Source: Phycisphaerae bacterium (GTDB lineage: Bacteria > Planctomycetota > Phycisphaerae > UBA1845 > PWPN01). Taken from it: DNA of 41,605 nucleotides. Made by a program: the position numbers and the translations under genes. Of the stretch, positions 8,343-17,427 are shown piece after piece. The notes under the pieces are model-generated. The model saw only the letters and a program-made list of their open reading frames with translations, had not been told where the DNA came from and did no database searches. The stretch's first letter is position 1; the number at the start of each line of letters is the position of its first letter. The stretch spans positions 1-41,605 of the forward strand of contig DAOOIV010000041.1 in assembly GCA_035384605.1 (NCBI GenBank), given 5' to 3'.

Positions 8343-9005
8343 TCAATCGGCCCCGGCTGCGGCGAGGGCGGCGTCCAGGATCGTCCGGAACTCCTCGACG
8401 GTGCGGAATCCGGCAAAGGGCCGGCCATCGACGAAGAAGTATGGCGTGCAGCACACCCCCAGTGCCTCGGCGGCAGCCCGTTCGGCGTCAATCTCGGCCG
8501 CCTTGACCTGGCCGTCCAGGCACGCGTCGAACGCTTGGGTATCCAGAGCCAGTTCCACCGCGTAGGACTTCAGGGCCGCCACGCTCAGGTCTGCCTGGTT
8601 GGCATACACCAGCTCGCGGTATTCCCAGAAAGCTCCCTGATCGGCCGCACATTCACTGGCCTGGGCCGCCACACCGACAGGAGCGTAGGCGCTGCGGAAG
8701 GGCCGGTGTCGCGCGATCCATCGGACTTTGCCAGTGTCAACGTACTCCTGTCTGAGGGTCGGCCAGGTTTCCCGCGCAAACTGCCCGCAGTGTGAACACT
8801 CGAAGTTGGCGTACTCGAACACGGTCACCGCCGGCCGGCCGACCGCCAACACGTGGTCATCATCAGCCAACTCGGGAACGCATGCCTGCGGCTGGATGGG
8901 GACACATCGTTGACCCAGCGCAAGAGCAGAAACCGCCAAGCCGAACAGCAGCGACCGCGCACGGCGCCTACTGTCCCGCACACTTTCAGCATTGAAGTCC
9001 ATCAT
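8343..9005 (-). CDS. DsbA-like thioredoxin-fold oxidoreductase
   Basis: A 220-residue exported protein of the DsbA/Thioredoxin_4 family. After an N-terminal hydrophobic export segment (SLLFGLAVSALALG) the first strand VTVFEYANFECSHCGQF carries the active-site CxxC (CSHC). The cis-proline loop is in GVCCTPYFFVDG near the C-terminus, where two cysteines precede the Thr-Pro; most family members have Gly-Thr there. The helical insert between them is of normal size. Such enzymes make or reshuffle disulphides in the periplasm. It lies just upstream of the cytochrome cluster on the opposite strand, and heme attachment depends on thiol redox chemistry, but a direct link is only an inference. Start is the first of two adjacent ATGs; no strong ribosome site is seen. 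Confidence 0.8.
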   Translation of the reverse strand: MMDFNAESVRDSRRRARSLLFGLAVSALALGQRCVPIQPQACVPELADDDHVLAVGRPAVTVFEYANFECSHCGQFARETWPTLRQEYVDTGKVRWIARHRPFRSAYAPVGVAAQASECAADQGAFWEYRELVYANQADLSVAALKSYAVELALDTQAFDACLDGQVKAAEIDAERAAAEALGVCCTPYFFVDGRPFAGFRTVEEFRTILDAALAAAGAD

Positions 9006-9630
9006 CTTGTACGCTATCCCGCAGTGCTTATTCTTGGCTTTTCGACCGGATCACCGCGCCGGCTTTCTTTGCGAGAATCGGTCAGTCTACCGTTCAACGT
9101 GTTTGCAGCCAAGCAGTTCTCGCCAGATCCCTCTTCGTGCAAACGGCCCTGCTCCGGCGATCACCCAAAACGTGCCGGCAGCGCGTTATGCAGGACAACG
9201 CGACGGAATCCACCGAGCTGGTGCAGTGGGCTTCGGTTCATTGGTTCTCTGGAACATCCATAGCCGTCGTTCAGCATCCGAACGGATCTTGGGGCGGCTG
9301 GGGGTCGGCCGGGGCAAAGCGGTCATGGCCGTTGACATGGTTCGCCGGCGCTGTCATGATCGCAACCGCAGTGCTCTTGCCCTGGGCGTGTCACAGGCAT
9401 GATCGTCGCCCAAGACAGTCATGACGGACCTTGGCGGGTGCGGCTACGGCGAGACGGGGGCGGGACGTTCTTGTGCGGGAGGGCATGAGTGCTCCGTCCC
9501 TGAGGCGGATTACCTTTTTGCGGGTCGCAAACAAAGCGCACTGCGATTCAGAAAGATGCGCGCAATCCGCGCAGATTTCTGGCCATAAGGCTCTGATGAG
9601 CGTCTCTTCTGATCAACCGGCAACGGCGAC
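9006..9630. other. Divergent intergenic region before the cytochrome operon
   Basis: It separates the DsbA-like gene (minus) from the outer-membrane barrel gene (plus) and should hold the promoter of the long cytochrome operon. I found no convincing -35/-10 pair, riboswitch or RNA gene. A tryptophan-rich open frame at 9188-9424 is considered chance. Confidence 0.4.
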
Positions 9631-11715
9631 ATGCGAGTGGAACCCGGTATTAAGGCGATCGCGACGTTGCTGCAGATCGTCCACCCGCTTTTCGCCTTGG
9701 TTGCCCTGGGTCAGGCGCCGCCGACGACCGCCCCTGCCGCGGGCGAGACCCCTGTATCCGGCGAGCGGCGATTATTCGGCATCAACCTGACGGACCTGTA
9801 CGTTGGAATCGAGGGCGAGTACGCGCAGCGGCGCGTCCGTTATGGCGGTGAGACGAGCGACTACCTGCATGAGAACCGTGATTTTCGGCTCTACGAACTC
9901 GTCGGGGCCGGATTGGCGGGGCATATCTACGACGCCAACCTTATCGAGTACCGGGCAACGTTGGAATTCGGGCTATCGCAGACCCGCTTCACCGAGCAGG
10001 CGGACGGCGTGAGCCGCGAGGAGAATCAAAGCGACGGATTCCTGCACGAATACGACGTCTCGCTCGACGTCCTCAAGGCCAAGCCTGTTTCCTTCAGCGT
10101 TTACGCCAGGCGATCGGATCATCGGCTGCCGCGTCGTTTTCTGCCTTCGCTGCACGAGATCGATACCAGCGCGGGTATATCCTCCCTGATTATCGCGGGG
10201 CCGACCACGACGGAGCTCGGCCTCGAATGGAGCGACGTGAGACGTCGGGGAAACCGGGACCGTCTGGATGACGAGGAGCTTGAAGTGAGCCGCTTCTACC
10301 TCGACCATACCTGGGCCATCTCCCAGGACCAGAAGCTGCGGGTTCAATATGATCACGATCGCGAGGAGAGCAATTACCAAGGCGACAGCTACAACTACGA
10401 CAGCCGCCGCGACGAACTTCGTCTCAGCCACGAGCTGGCGTTCGGGTCGGCCGGGCAGCACCGACTGGACACGTTGCTGCGTTACGGCCAAGAAGACGGC
10501 GATTGGGCCCGCGACGAGATCGAGTTCCTGCCTCGCTTGTCCCTGGCGCATACCGACAAGCTGAAGACGGTGTACCGGTACAACCTCTACCGCTTTCAGC
10601 AGGACGCGATTGATATCACACAACACAAATTCGACGTGGAAGCCCTGTATCGACCGCGCGAGGACCTGCGGATCACTGTGGACACGTTCGGCCTGTACGA
10701 AGCGGCGGACGACGACGTCGACTCTGTGGAGTACGGCGGCGGGTTTGACGTCAGCTACGTCCGCCCGACCTCGTCCGGCGAGCTGACCATCAACCTCGCT
10801 TCCGCGTTTGAGCGAACCGAGGTCCACGGGGACGCCGGTCGACGCTACGTCCTCTCGGAAGGGCACGTTCTTGGGGGTTCCAGGCCCGTTTACCTCAACC
10901 AGCGGGGGATCGTGCCCGGATCGATCCTGGCGCACAACGAACGCCGGACGAGATACTATGTTGCGGGTAGCGATTATCTGGTTACCGATCTCGGACAGCT
11001 CGTGCGAGTCGAGCGAATTCCCACGGGCCGCATCGAGGACAACGAGGTGGTGTACTTCGACTACCAGTACATCATCCCCGCAGAGGCAAGTATGAACGAG
11101 TTTCGCAACTCCTTCCTGGTTGAACACGCCTTCAAGTTCGGCCTCACGCCCTATTACACACTGGAGAGCCGCTGCGAAGACGTGAACACGAGCGAGGCAA
11201 CCGCCTGGCGACGACACGACAGCCACCGGCATCGTCTCGGGTCGCGATTCGACCGCGATCGCTGGTCAGCCGGTGCAGAGTATGAACTGTATGACGACAG
11301 CACCGAGCCATATGATGCCTGCCATTTCACCGGCCGGGCATCGCTTATCCGCACGGCCGACCACTCGCTCGACGTGACAGGGGAGCTGTCGCGATACTGG
11401 TTCGAGGGAGGTTGGGATCGCCGCCGCGTCTGGTGGCTGGATATTGATGTCAAGGACCGCTTTCGCATCAATCAGATGCTTGCGTTGAAGAACGGATTGG
11501 GCTACCGATGGGAGGATGACACGGTCGATGGCACGACCCACGGCATCGACCTGGAATGCGGGTTTCAGTATGTCCGAGGAGCGCTGACCGTGGACCTGAC
11601 AGTGGAGTACGATTTGCTGTCGATTGCTGGGAACCGGGACGGCGGTTTCGGGGTATACCTCAACGTCCGGCGCAATCTCACTCATCTGCTGCCTCGCCGG
11701 GGGGATTTGCCATGA
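9631..11715 (+). CDS. Outer-membrane beta-barrel protein, candidate porin of an electron conduit
   Basis: A 694-residue exported protein. The signal segment (residues about 8-28) is followed by a short Pro/Ala/Thr linker, then about 650 residues of alternating amphipathic strands rich in Tyr, Arg, Asp and Glu (for example QKLRVQYDHDREESNYQG, LKTVYRYNLYRFQQDA). The chain ends in a strand (DGGFGVYLNVRRNLTHLL), as expected for a barrel. Its size suits a barrel of 20 or more strands, the class used by MtrB and OmbB-type porins that hold a cytochrome across the outer membrane. I cannot show homology to MtrB by eye; the role is inferred from being first in an operon of cytochromes. A TGA lies just upstream of ATG 9631, fixing the start. 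It overlaps the next gene by ATGA. Confidence 0.65.
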   Translation: MRVEPGIKAIATLLQIVHPLFALVALGQAPPTTAPAAGETPVSGERRLFGINLTDLYVGIEGEYAQRRVRYGGETSDYLHENRDFRLYELVGAGLAGHIYDANLIEYRATLEFGLSQTRFTEQADGVSREENQSDGFLHEYDVSLDVLKAKPVSFSVYARRSDHRLPRRFLPSLHEIDTSAGISSLIIAGPTTTELGLEWSDVRRRGNRDRLDDEELEVSRFYLDHTWAISQDQKLRVQYDHDREESNYQGDSYNYDSRRDELRLSHELAFGSAGQHRLDTLLRYGQEDGDWARDEIEFLPRLSLAHTDKLKTVYRYNLYRFQQDAIDITQHKFDVEALYRPREDLRITVDTFGLYEAADDDVDSVEYGGGFDVSYVRPTSSGELTINLASAFERTEVHGDAGRRYVLSEGHVLGGSRPVYLNQRGIVPGSILAHNERRTRYYVAGSDYLVTDLGQLVRVERIPTGRIEDNEVVYFDYQYIIPAEASMNEFRNSFLVEHAFKFGLTPYYTLESRCEDVNTSEATAWRRHDSHRHRLGSRFDRDRWSAGAEYELYDDSTEPYDACHFTGRASLIRTADHSLDVTGELSRYWFEGGWDRRRVWWLDIDVKDRFRINQMLALKNGLGYRWEDDTVDGTTHGIDLECGFQYVRGALTVDLTVEYDLLSIAGNRDGGFGVYLNVRRNLTHLLPRRGDLP

Positions 11716-12746
11716 TCAAGGCGCACGGATACACCGCAAGACCAGGAGCGGCGATCATCCTGTTTGCAGTCTCCGGCTGCTCTCAGGTTGCGGTATCGCC
11801 GTTGACGCCGCCCAGTCCACCGGTGGTCTGGCCCAAGCCGCCGGACGTCGCCCGCGTTCAGTATCTTGGCTGCCTTGCGGGCAGCCAGAGCGTCCGGGCA
11901 AAGAAGAGCCTGAGCGAGAGGTGGGACGAATTGCTGCACGGCCCGAAGTCACCGGAGGTTTTTGTGACGCCGCACGCGGTCGCCGTGCATCCTGACTGCC
12001 GGCGCGTAGCGGTCGCCGACACCAACGGGGCTTGTGTTCACCTGCTTGACCTCGAGGCGGGCAAATATGAAAGACTGACGACGATCGGGCGGTCCGACAG
12101 GTTGCAGTGTCCCGTTGGCGTGGCGTGGGTGGGCGCGTCCATCTGGACGGCCGACGCGAAGGCTGGAGCGATCGCGGTTCTGGGGTGCCCAACCTCGCGC
12201 TGGATCCGGAATGAGTCGCTGGAGCGGCCCGCCGGCATCGCGTTCTGTCCAGAGAACGGTCTTTGCTACGTCTCAGATTCCGCAGGTCACGCACTACTGG
12301 CCTTTGACGAACGAGGAGTCTGCGTGCTGCGTTTTGGAACCCACGGCAACGGCCCCGGCCAGTTCAACGGGCCCTCACACCTTGCCTGCGGCCCGGGCCC
12401 CGCACTGGTTGTCGCCGACTCGCTGAATTCCCGACTTCAGTATCTCGGACCGGACGGGGCGTTCATCGCCCAAATCGGCAAGAAAGGCGACGCCGCGGGT
12501 GATCTTTCGTTGCCCAAGGGCGTTGCATTCGACCCGCGAGGGAATATCTGGGTCGTGGACGCCCATTTCGAGAATGTGCAAGCGTTCACGCCCGACGGAC
12601 GGCTGCTGATGTCTCTCGGGCACGAAGGGCAGGGAATAGGCGAGTTCAGTCTTCCGGCAGGTTTGACAATTGACGCCCGAGGACGAATCTGGGTCGCGGA
12701 CACGTATAACCGCCGTGTGCAAGTGTTCGAGTTGCTGCCATCATGA
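11712..12746 (+). CDS. NHL-repeat beta-propeller lipoprotein (propeller 1)
   Basis: A 344-residue lipoprotein with lipobox AVSGC (Cys23), exported and lipid-anchored. The mature protein is a propeller of NHL-type blades: repeated units end in patterns such as VAVHPDCRRVAVADTNG, LNSRLQYLGPDGAFIAQIG, GVAFDPRGNIWVVDAHF and GLTIDARGRIWVADTYNRR. Six blades fit the length. There are no heme motifs and no catalytic signature. NHL propellers bind proteins or sugars. Its start overlaps the porin stop (ATGA) and its stop overlaps the 12-heme cytochrome start (ATGA), so it should be made in step with both. A structural partner or surface cap for the cytochrome is the likely job, by inference from the fused form at 19401. 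Confidence 0.75.
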   Translation: MIKAHGYTARPGAAIILFAVSGCSQVAVSPLTPPSPPVVWPKPPDVARVQYLGCLAGSQSVRAKKSLSERWDELLHGPKSPEVFVTPHAVAVHPDCRRVAVADTNGACVHLLDLEAGKYERLTTIGRSDRLQCPVGVAWVGASIWTADAKAGAIAVLGCPTSRWIRNESLERPAGIAFCPENGLCYVSDSAGHALLAFDERGVCVLRFGTHGNGPGQFNGPSHLACGPGPALVVADSLNSRLQYLGPDGAFIAQIGKKGDAAGDLSLPKGVAFDPRGNIWVVDAHFENVQAFTPDGRLLMSLGHEGQGIGEFSLPAGLTIDARGRIWVADTYNRRVQVFELLPS

Positions 12747-14509
12747 GAATCGGGCGATGGACATTACTGGCTCTCTGGGCGATCGGCGGCGGCGACCTTC
12801 TGTCTGCGGGCGAGCAACCCAGGAGCAGCGCCGCCGGCCGTCAGACCGTTGTAGGGTCTCCGCATGACCTCAGTGTCGGCGGTCCGGGCAGGATTCACGC
12901 AATGGAAGAAGAGCAGGTCTGTATCTTCTGCCATACCCCGCACAACGCCACCGGGCAGCGTCCGCTGTGGAATCGCCACATGCCTCCCACGCATTACCGG
13001 ATCTATGAGAGTTCAACCACAGACGCCCGCATCGACCAGCCCAGCGGTCCGTCGAAGATGTGCCTGAGTTGCCATGATGGCTCGCTGGCGATCGGCCTGC
13101 TCGCCGGCCGGCCGGATGACATCGTGGTGATGAGCCGGCGCACCATGGCTCTTGGCCGCGGCAACCTGTCGCTGGATCTGTCGGATGACCACCCGATCGG
13201 TTTTCGTTACGACCGCGCTCTGGCGGGCCGCGACCACCAGCTTCATGATCCCGGCGTGATCTCGCGGGAACTCCCGCTTGGCAAGCACGGCGAGATGCAC
13301 TGCACCACCTGCCATGATCCTCACAACAACCATCTGGGCAACTTCCTGCGGATCACCAAAGTCCGATCGGCCATTTGCCTGTCGTGCCACGACAGGGACG
13401 GCTGGGGCGTGGCCAGTCACGCCACCAGCCGGGCCGTCATCCGCGGCCGGGCCGTCGACATGAGAGAGCGTCTGCCCTTTGCATCCGTGGCGGAAAACGC
13501 CTGCGGCAATTGTCACAAGATTCATTCGGCCGGAGGTCGCGAGCGATTGCTCCGTTTCGCGAACCTGGAAGACAACTGTCTCAATTGCCATAATGGCAGT
13601 GTCGCGAGCACCAACATTGAAAGTGAAATCTGCAAGCCGAGCGCTCACAATGCGCCCCTGCTCTTCGACTGCCATGATCCGGTCGAGGATCCGCTGACCA
13701 TGAGCCGGCACGTCACTTGCGCAGACTGTCATAATCCGCATGCGGCCGCCTATGATTTCATCAGCCGGCCGGGTGCCACGGCACCGGAGCCGATCAACAA
13801 CAGAATGCGATACGTCTCGGGAGTGAACATCCTGGGCAGGCCGGTGAACGAAGCGATGAGGGAATACGAGGTCTGCTTCAAGTGTCACGCCGACAACCCA
13901 TCACGGCCGCAGAATGCGGTGATCACTCGCGACATCCATCAGACCAACACCCGGCTGGAGTTTCAGCCGACGAACCCGTCGTTCCATCCGGTCGCGGCGC
14001 CAAGGAACAATCACGACGTCGTCAGCCTGACAAGCCCCTGGCGCGTCGGATCGCTGACCAAATGCACCGACTGCCACAACTCCGACGCGGGATCAGCCCT
14101 TTCGTTGAACAGACGGGCGGGGCCCCATGGGTCGATCTACAGGCCGCTACTGATTGCGAACTACTCAACACGGGATTACACGGTCGAAAGTGTCATCGCC
14201 TATGCGCTGTGCTATCGATGTCATGAGCGGACCAGCGTTTTGAACAACGAGAGTTTTCCGCTGCACAGCCGTCACGTCGTCAACGGCCGGTCGCCCTGCT
14301 CCGCCTGCCACGACGCCCATGGCATTAGCCGGACGCAGGGCAGCAGCAGGAATCACAGCAGCCTGATCAATTTTGATCGCTCCATTGTGCAGCCCGCTTC
14401 CGGTGGGCTGGGAGCGAGAATCGAATACGAGGATCGCGGGACTTACCGCGGCAGTTGCACGCTAACCTGCCACGGCGTCGTTCACGTACGGTTTGAATAC
14501 GCGAGGTAA
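12743..14509 (+). CDS. Dodecaheme c-type cytochrome, exported
   Basis: A 588-residue protein with a signal peptide ending near LLSAGEQ. Eleven CxxCH sites are present from about residue 60 (CIFCH, CLSCH, CTTCH, CLSCH, CGNCH, CLNCH, CADCH, CFKCH, CTDCH, CYRCH, CSACH) and a last CTLTCH near residue 576 is a CX3CH variant. Spacing and the flanking CHDPH or CHNPH patterns match the doubled-CXXCH family of periplasmic and outer-surface electron carriers. A degenerate FDCHDP lacks the first cysteine. Coupled by ATGA to the propeller 1 gene. No substrate-binding motif of a nitrite or hydroxylamine enzyme is evident, so electron transfer is the likely function. Whether it lies inside the porin or on the surface is open. 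Confidence 0.85.
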   Translation: MRIGRWTLLALWAIGGGDLLSAGEQPRSSAAGRQTVVGSPHDLSVGGPGRIHAMEEEQVCIFCHTPHNATGQRPLWNRHMPPTHYRIYESSTTDARIDQPSGPSKMCLSCHDGSLAIGLLAGRPDDIVVMSRRTMALGRGNLSLDLSDDHPIGFRYDRALAGRDHQLHDPGVISRELPLGKHGEMHCTTCHDPHNNHLGNFLRITKVRSAICLSCHDRDGWGVASHATSRAVIRGRAVDMRERLPFASVAENACGNCHKIHSAGGRERLLRFANLEDNCLNCHNGSVASTNIESEICKPSAHNAPLLFDCHDPVEDPLTMSRHVTCADCHNPHAAAYDFISRPGATAPEPINNRMRYVSGVNILGRPVNEAMREYEVCFKCHADNPSRPQNAVITRDIHQTNTRLEFQPTNPSFHPVAAPRNNHDVVSLTSPWRVGSLTKCTDCHNSDAGSALSLNRRAGPHGSIYRPLLIANYSTRDYTVESVIAYALCYRCHERTSVLNNESFPLHSRHVVNGRSPCSACHDAHGISRTQGSSRNHSSLINFDRSIVQPASGGLGARIEYEDRGTYRGSCTLTCHGVVHVRFEYAR

Positions 14510-14559
14510 ACATGCCCGGCGGCGTTGCCGCCGAGGCCTTTATAGATGAGAGATCAGAC

Positions 14560-15225
14560 ATGAGGCTCTTGTTCACGGTTTTGCTGCTATTCTTGGGAAT
14601 ATCGTCGGGCGGAGCCGTCGATCGGCCTGCTTCACCCGAATCGCGTCCGGACGATGCGGGCGGTCGTGTTGCCGACCTTCGCCGAAGCCTGGTGGGGAGT
14701 AAGCACGACTTCACCGACGTCCTGGGCGGCGCCGGTACGGCCTGCAGCGCCTGTCACGTCCCCCACATGATGGCCGTGCGTCCCGCGTCTCAACCTGGGG
14801 GCGGGGTGTTGACCACACAGCCGGCGACTGTGGAGGTCTATCGCATCGCCGGGCAGCGTCGCGTCTTTGCGGTGGACCGTTATACGCCGGGGCCGACAAG
14901 CCTGGTGTGCCTTGGCTGCCATGACGGCACCGTCGCGACCTCGACCATGGGGTCCGGCCATGCCTTGCTGGCGGGCGTCCGGGAGGGGTTTGCAGTCCCG
15001 GACGAATTCGTCTGGCGGGACCACCCCGTCGGAGTCCCTTATCCGAGCAATCGTCGTGAGTATCGAGCCGAATCGATGGTCACGGCCGAGGGCAAGATTC
15101 CGCTTCCGGACGGCCGGGTCGAGTGTATTTCGTGCCACGATCCTCACAACCGATCGGGCGTGGACAAGATGTTGGTGATGTCAAACCGCAGGAGCGCACT
15201 GTGCCTGTCCTGCCACATCAAGTGA
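14560..15225 (+). CDS. Tetraheme c-type cytochrome, exported
   Basis: A 221-residue protein starting at ATG 14560, where a classic signal peptide begins (MRLLFTVLLLFLGISSGG); an ATG at 14512 would put 16 charged residues before it. Four heme sites: CSACHVPH, CLGCHDGT, CISCHDPH and CLSCHIK, the last at the extreme C-terminus. The layout is that of two doubled-CXXCH pairs. It lies 50 bases after the 12-heme gene and its end overlaps the propeller 2 gene. A small soluble carrier between larger cytochromes, or a subunit of the same complex, is plausible. Confidence 0.85.
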   Translation: MRLLFTVLLLFLGISSGGAVDRPASPESRPDDAGGRVADLRRSLVGSKHDFTDVLGGAGTACSACHVPHMMAVRPASQPGGGVLTTQPATVEVYRIAGQRRVFAVDRYTPGPTSLVCLGCHDGTVATSTMGSGHALLAGVREGFAVPDEFVWRDHPVGVPYPSNRREYRAESMVTAEGKIPLPDGRVECISCHDPHNRSGVDKMLVMSNRRSALCLSCHIK

Positions 15226-16337
15226 CTCGAAGTCTCCCGCGGGCCGTGATCGGCCTTGCGATTTCGGCCATCCTGCCGACCGCAGGCTGCGTTTCGCTTC
15301 ACCGCGCCGACAAGCACACGTTCGAACCTCTCCATTTCCCCTCCGCGGATGCGTGGCCTCGCCTTGTCCTGTACGGCAACCTGAGCCATCTGCTCCCGAC
15401 CTTCGATCGAACGCCGCCTCTGGAACTGTGGCTGTACGGCCCGAGCAGCTTCGGCAAGACCGCGATGCGCAACCCTCAAGGCATGGCCCTTCTTGGCACT
15501 CGACTACTCGTCTGTGACCAGGGACGATCGGATATCATCGCAGTAGACCTGGCGGACGGGAGCAGCCTCATCTGGGGCGACCCCGATCATCGTCCCAGAT
15601 GCCCGGTAGACATTGCAGTCGGAGCGCCTGACAGCGTGTACGTCGCGGATGCGAATCTCCGATCAGTGCTTCACTACGGTGTAGATCAGCGATTCCGCGG
15701 CGAGATCAAACCTGCCGAGGCGTCAGACGAGCGATTTCGTCCGGCCGCGCTGTGCGTGGGCGACAACATACTTTACGTGGGCAACACCAGCGGTCATCAG
15801 ATCGACCGATGGGATCTGACCACCCGCCAATGGCTTGATAGTCTGGTGCCCCCGAAGTCGCAGCCCAATCTGGTCGCTCCGACCGGTCTGGCATTCACCA
15901 GGAATGGTGTTCTGCTAACCGTCGATGCGATTGGCGCCCGCGTATTCCGCTATCGCAATGATGGCCGCTGGCTTGATCCGATTGGGCGTCCGGGCCGAGG
16001 ACAAGGCGAGTTGATTCGGCCGAAGCAGGTGTGCGTGACCGCCGGCGGGTTAATGCTGGTTACCGACGCCGGCCGCCAATCCGTCGTGGTTTTTGACGGA
16101 GATGGCCGCTTCGTCACTGAGATACGGGAACAATCGGAAGCATGGCGCGGGCTGACCTTGCCGTTCGGTATTCTCGCTCTGTCGCCGGAGCGGATGCCGG
16201 CTCCTCCCCAAGCCGCCGTGCGAGAGACCGCCGACCCGACCGCATACATCGTCGTGTCCGACTCGCTTGGGCGAGATTCGCTGCTGCTGCTCGGCGTCTT
16301 TGAGTCTCCCGTGCAGGAGTCGCAGCGTGCGCGGTGA
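15201..16337 (+). CDS. NHL/six-bladed beta-propeller lipoprotein (propeller 2)
   Basis: A 378-residue lipoprotein (lipobox-like PTAGC, Cys30). Blades are visible as MALLGTRLLVCDQGRSDIIA, DIAVGAPDSVYVADANLRS, LAFTRNGVLLTVDAIGARVF and VCVTAGGLMLVTDAGRQSVV, giving a six-bladed propeller without heme sites. The start chosen is GTG 15201 because AGGAG sits six bases before it; GTG 15222, which would form a GTGA overlap with the tetraheme stop, is a fair alternative and changes only seven residues. Together with the following cytochrome it repeats the propeller-then-cytochrome order seen at 11712-14509. No enzyme motif is seen. Confidence 0.75.
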   Translation: MPVLPHQVTRSLPRAVIGLAISAILPTAGCVSLHRADKHTFEPLHFPSADAWPRLVLYGNLSHLLPTFDRTPPLELWLYGPSSFGKTAMRNPQGMALLGTRLLVCDQGRSDIIAVDLADGSSLIWGDPDHRPRCPVDIAVGAPDSVYVADANLRSVLHYGVDQRFRGEIKPAEASDERFRPAALCVGDNILYVGNTSGHQIDRWDLTTRQWLDSLVPPKSQPNLVAPTGLAFTRNGVLLTVDAIGARVFRYRNDGRWLDPIGRPGRGQGELIRPKQVCVTAGGLMLVTDAGRQSVVVFDGDGRFVTEIREQSEAWRGLTLPFGILALSPERMPAPPQAAVRETADPTAYIVVSDSLGRDSLLLLGVFESPVQESQRAR

Positions 16338-17307
16338 ACTCTGCAACATTGTGCTCAGCGGCGTGCTTGCGGTTACGGTTGCAGGGGTGATCACGGTCTC
16401 CTCCGCCGAGCCGACGTCGACGGCTCCTGCATCCAGCCAACCTGCCGGCCGAGCAGAGAATCCGCATTGGTCGACCGACGGCTGCCGACACTGCCACCAG
16501 ATCCGGAAAGACCGCACGTTCTCGATTGAGCAGAGTAGAATCAATGACGTTTGCCGGCAATGCCATGATGGGACGCAGGCCGCACGCGAGGTGCATCCAG
16601 TGGGTCGGCTGTTCGCCGGCGATCAGGTCAGGCGTCCCGACAACTGGCCCGCACCCGGGGGCGCCCTGAGCTGTGTCACCTGTCACGACATCCGCAGAGC
16701 GTGCGATTATCCTCAGCCGCGTCCGGCGCTGAACGGCTCATTTTTGCGTCCTGTTTCCGCGCAAGGACCGATGGCCTTCTGTGCGGAATGCCACATCGCC
16801 GCCTTTCAAGCGGGTGGGGGTCGGCTCAACGTTCACGTCATGCTCGACGGTGCAGGACAACGGAATGATGATGCCTGCCGGTTTTGTCATCTGCCCTCAT
16901 TCGACCTCGACGCTCCTCCCACACGGACGGGCAAGCCCCTGCTTCGGGCCGACGGCATATCGTTGTGCGTTTCCTGCCATCCGAATCACCTGGACTACTT
17001 CGAGCCCGGTCACATCGGCCATGAGGTTGCCGAACCGATGCGGACTCTGATGCCGGCTCTCGAACCCATTCTGTGGGCGGGACGTCCACTGTTTCCGCAG
17101 GGTCAGCCTGACGGGAGGGCATTGACCCGATTACCTCTGGAGAACGAACAGCGCATCGTGTGCGCCACCTGTCATAACCCTCATCAGGAAGGCACCTTTC
17201 CTGAATGGAGCGTCCTTGCCGACGGTGCGATCCCGCTTGTTCGCGAGGAACCGCAAGTACGGTTGCGCGGCATAGAAAAGGATCTGTGTTATGCCTGTCA
17301 TGAATAA
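16327..17307 (+). CDS. Octaheme c-type cytochrome, exported
   Basis: A 326-residue protein starting at GTG 16327, supported by AGGAG at 16315-16319 and by the signal peptide that follows (VLSGVLAVTVAGVITVSSA). It overlaps the propeller 2 gene by 11 bases. Eight heme sites: CRHCH, CRQCH, CVTCH, CAECH, CRFCH, CVSCH, CATCH and CYACH, the last four residues from the end. CHDGT and CHNPH contexts place it with doubled-CXXCH cytochromes. It is the last gene of the forward operon; the 120 bases to the convergent NapC-type gene hold no strong terminator. An electron carrier role is inferred. Confidence 0.85.
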   Translation: MRGELCNIVLSGVLAVTVAGVITVSSAEPTSTAPASSQPAGRAENPHWSTDGCRHCHQIRKDRTFSIEQSRINDVCRQCHDGTQAAREVHPVGRLFAGDQVRRPDNWPAPGGALSCVTCHDIRRACDYPQPRPALNGSFLRPVSAQGPMAFCAECHIAAFQAGGGRLNVHVMLDGAGQRNDDACRFCHLPSFDLDAPPTRTGKPLLRADGISLCVSCHPNHLDYFEPGHIGHEVAEPMRTLMPALEPILWAGRPLFPQGQPDGRALTRLPLENEQRIVCATCHNPHQEGTFPEWSVLADGAIPLVREEPQVRLRGIEKDLCYACHE

Positions 17308-17427
17308 CGGCTATCAATCGGGCATGTTGCGAATAGCCCCACTGATCGGGGTGGTATCGGAGCCGTTTCCGGCCGCGGTCGCCGAGAACAGGGTGAGTTG
17401 CCATCGCTACGGAGGCCTGGCGAGGCA

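Noticed and set aside
9188..9424. 78-residue open frame with a hydrophobic segment and many tryptophans upstream of the barrel gene
   Set aside because: No ribosome site, about one tenth tryptophan, and no recognisable relatives; looks like chance in GC-rich DNA.
13665..13682. Extra heme site FDCHDP in the 12-heme cytochrome
   Set aside because: The first cysteine is missing, so covalent attachment in the normal way is not expected.
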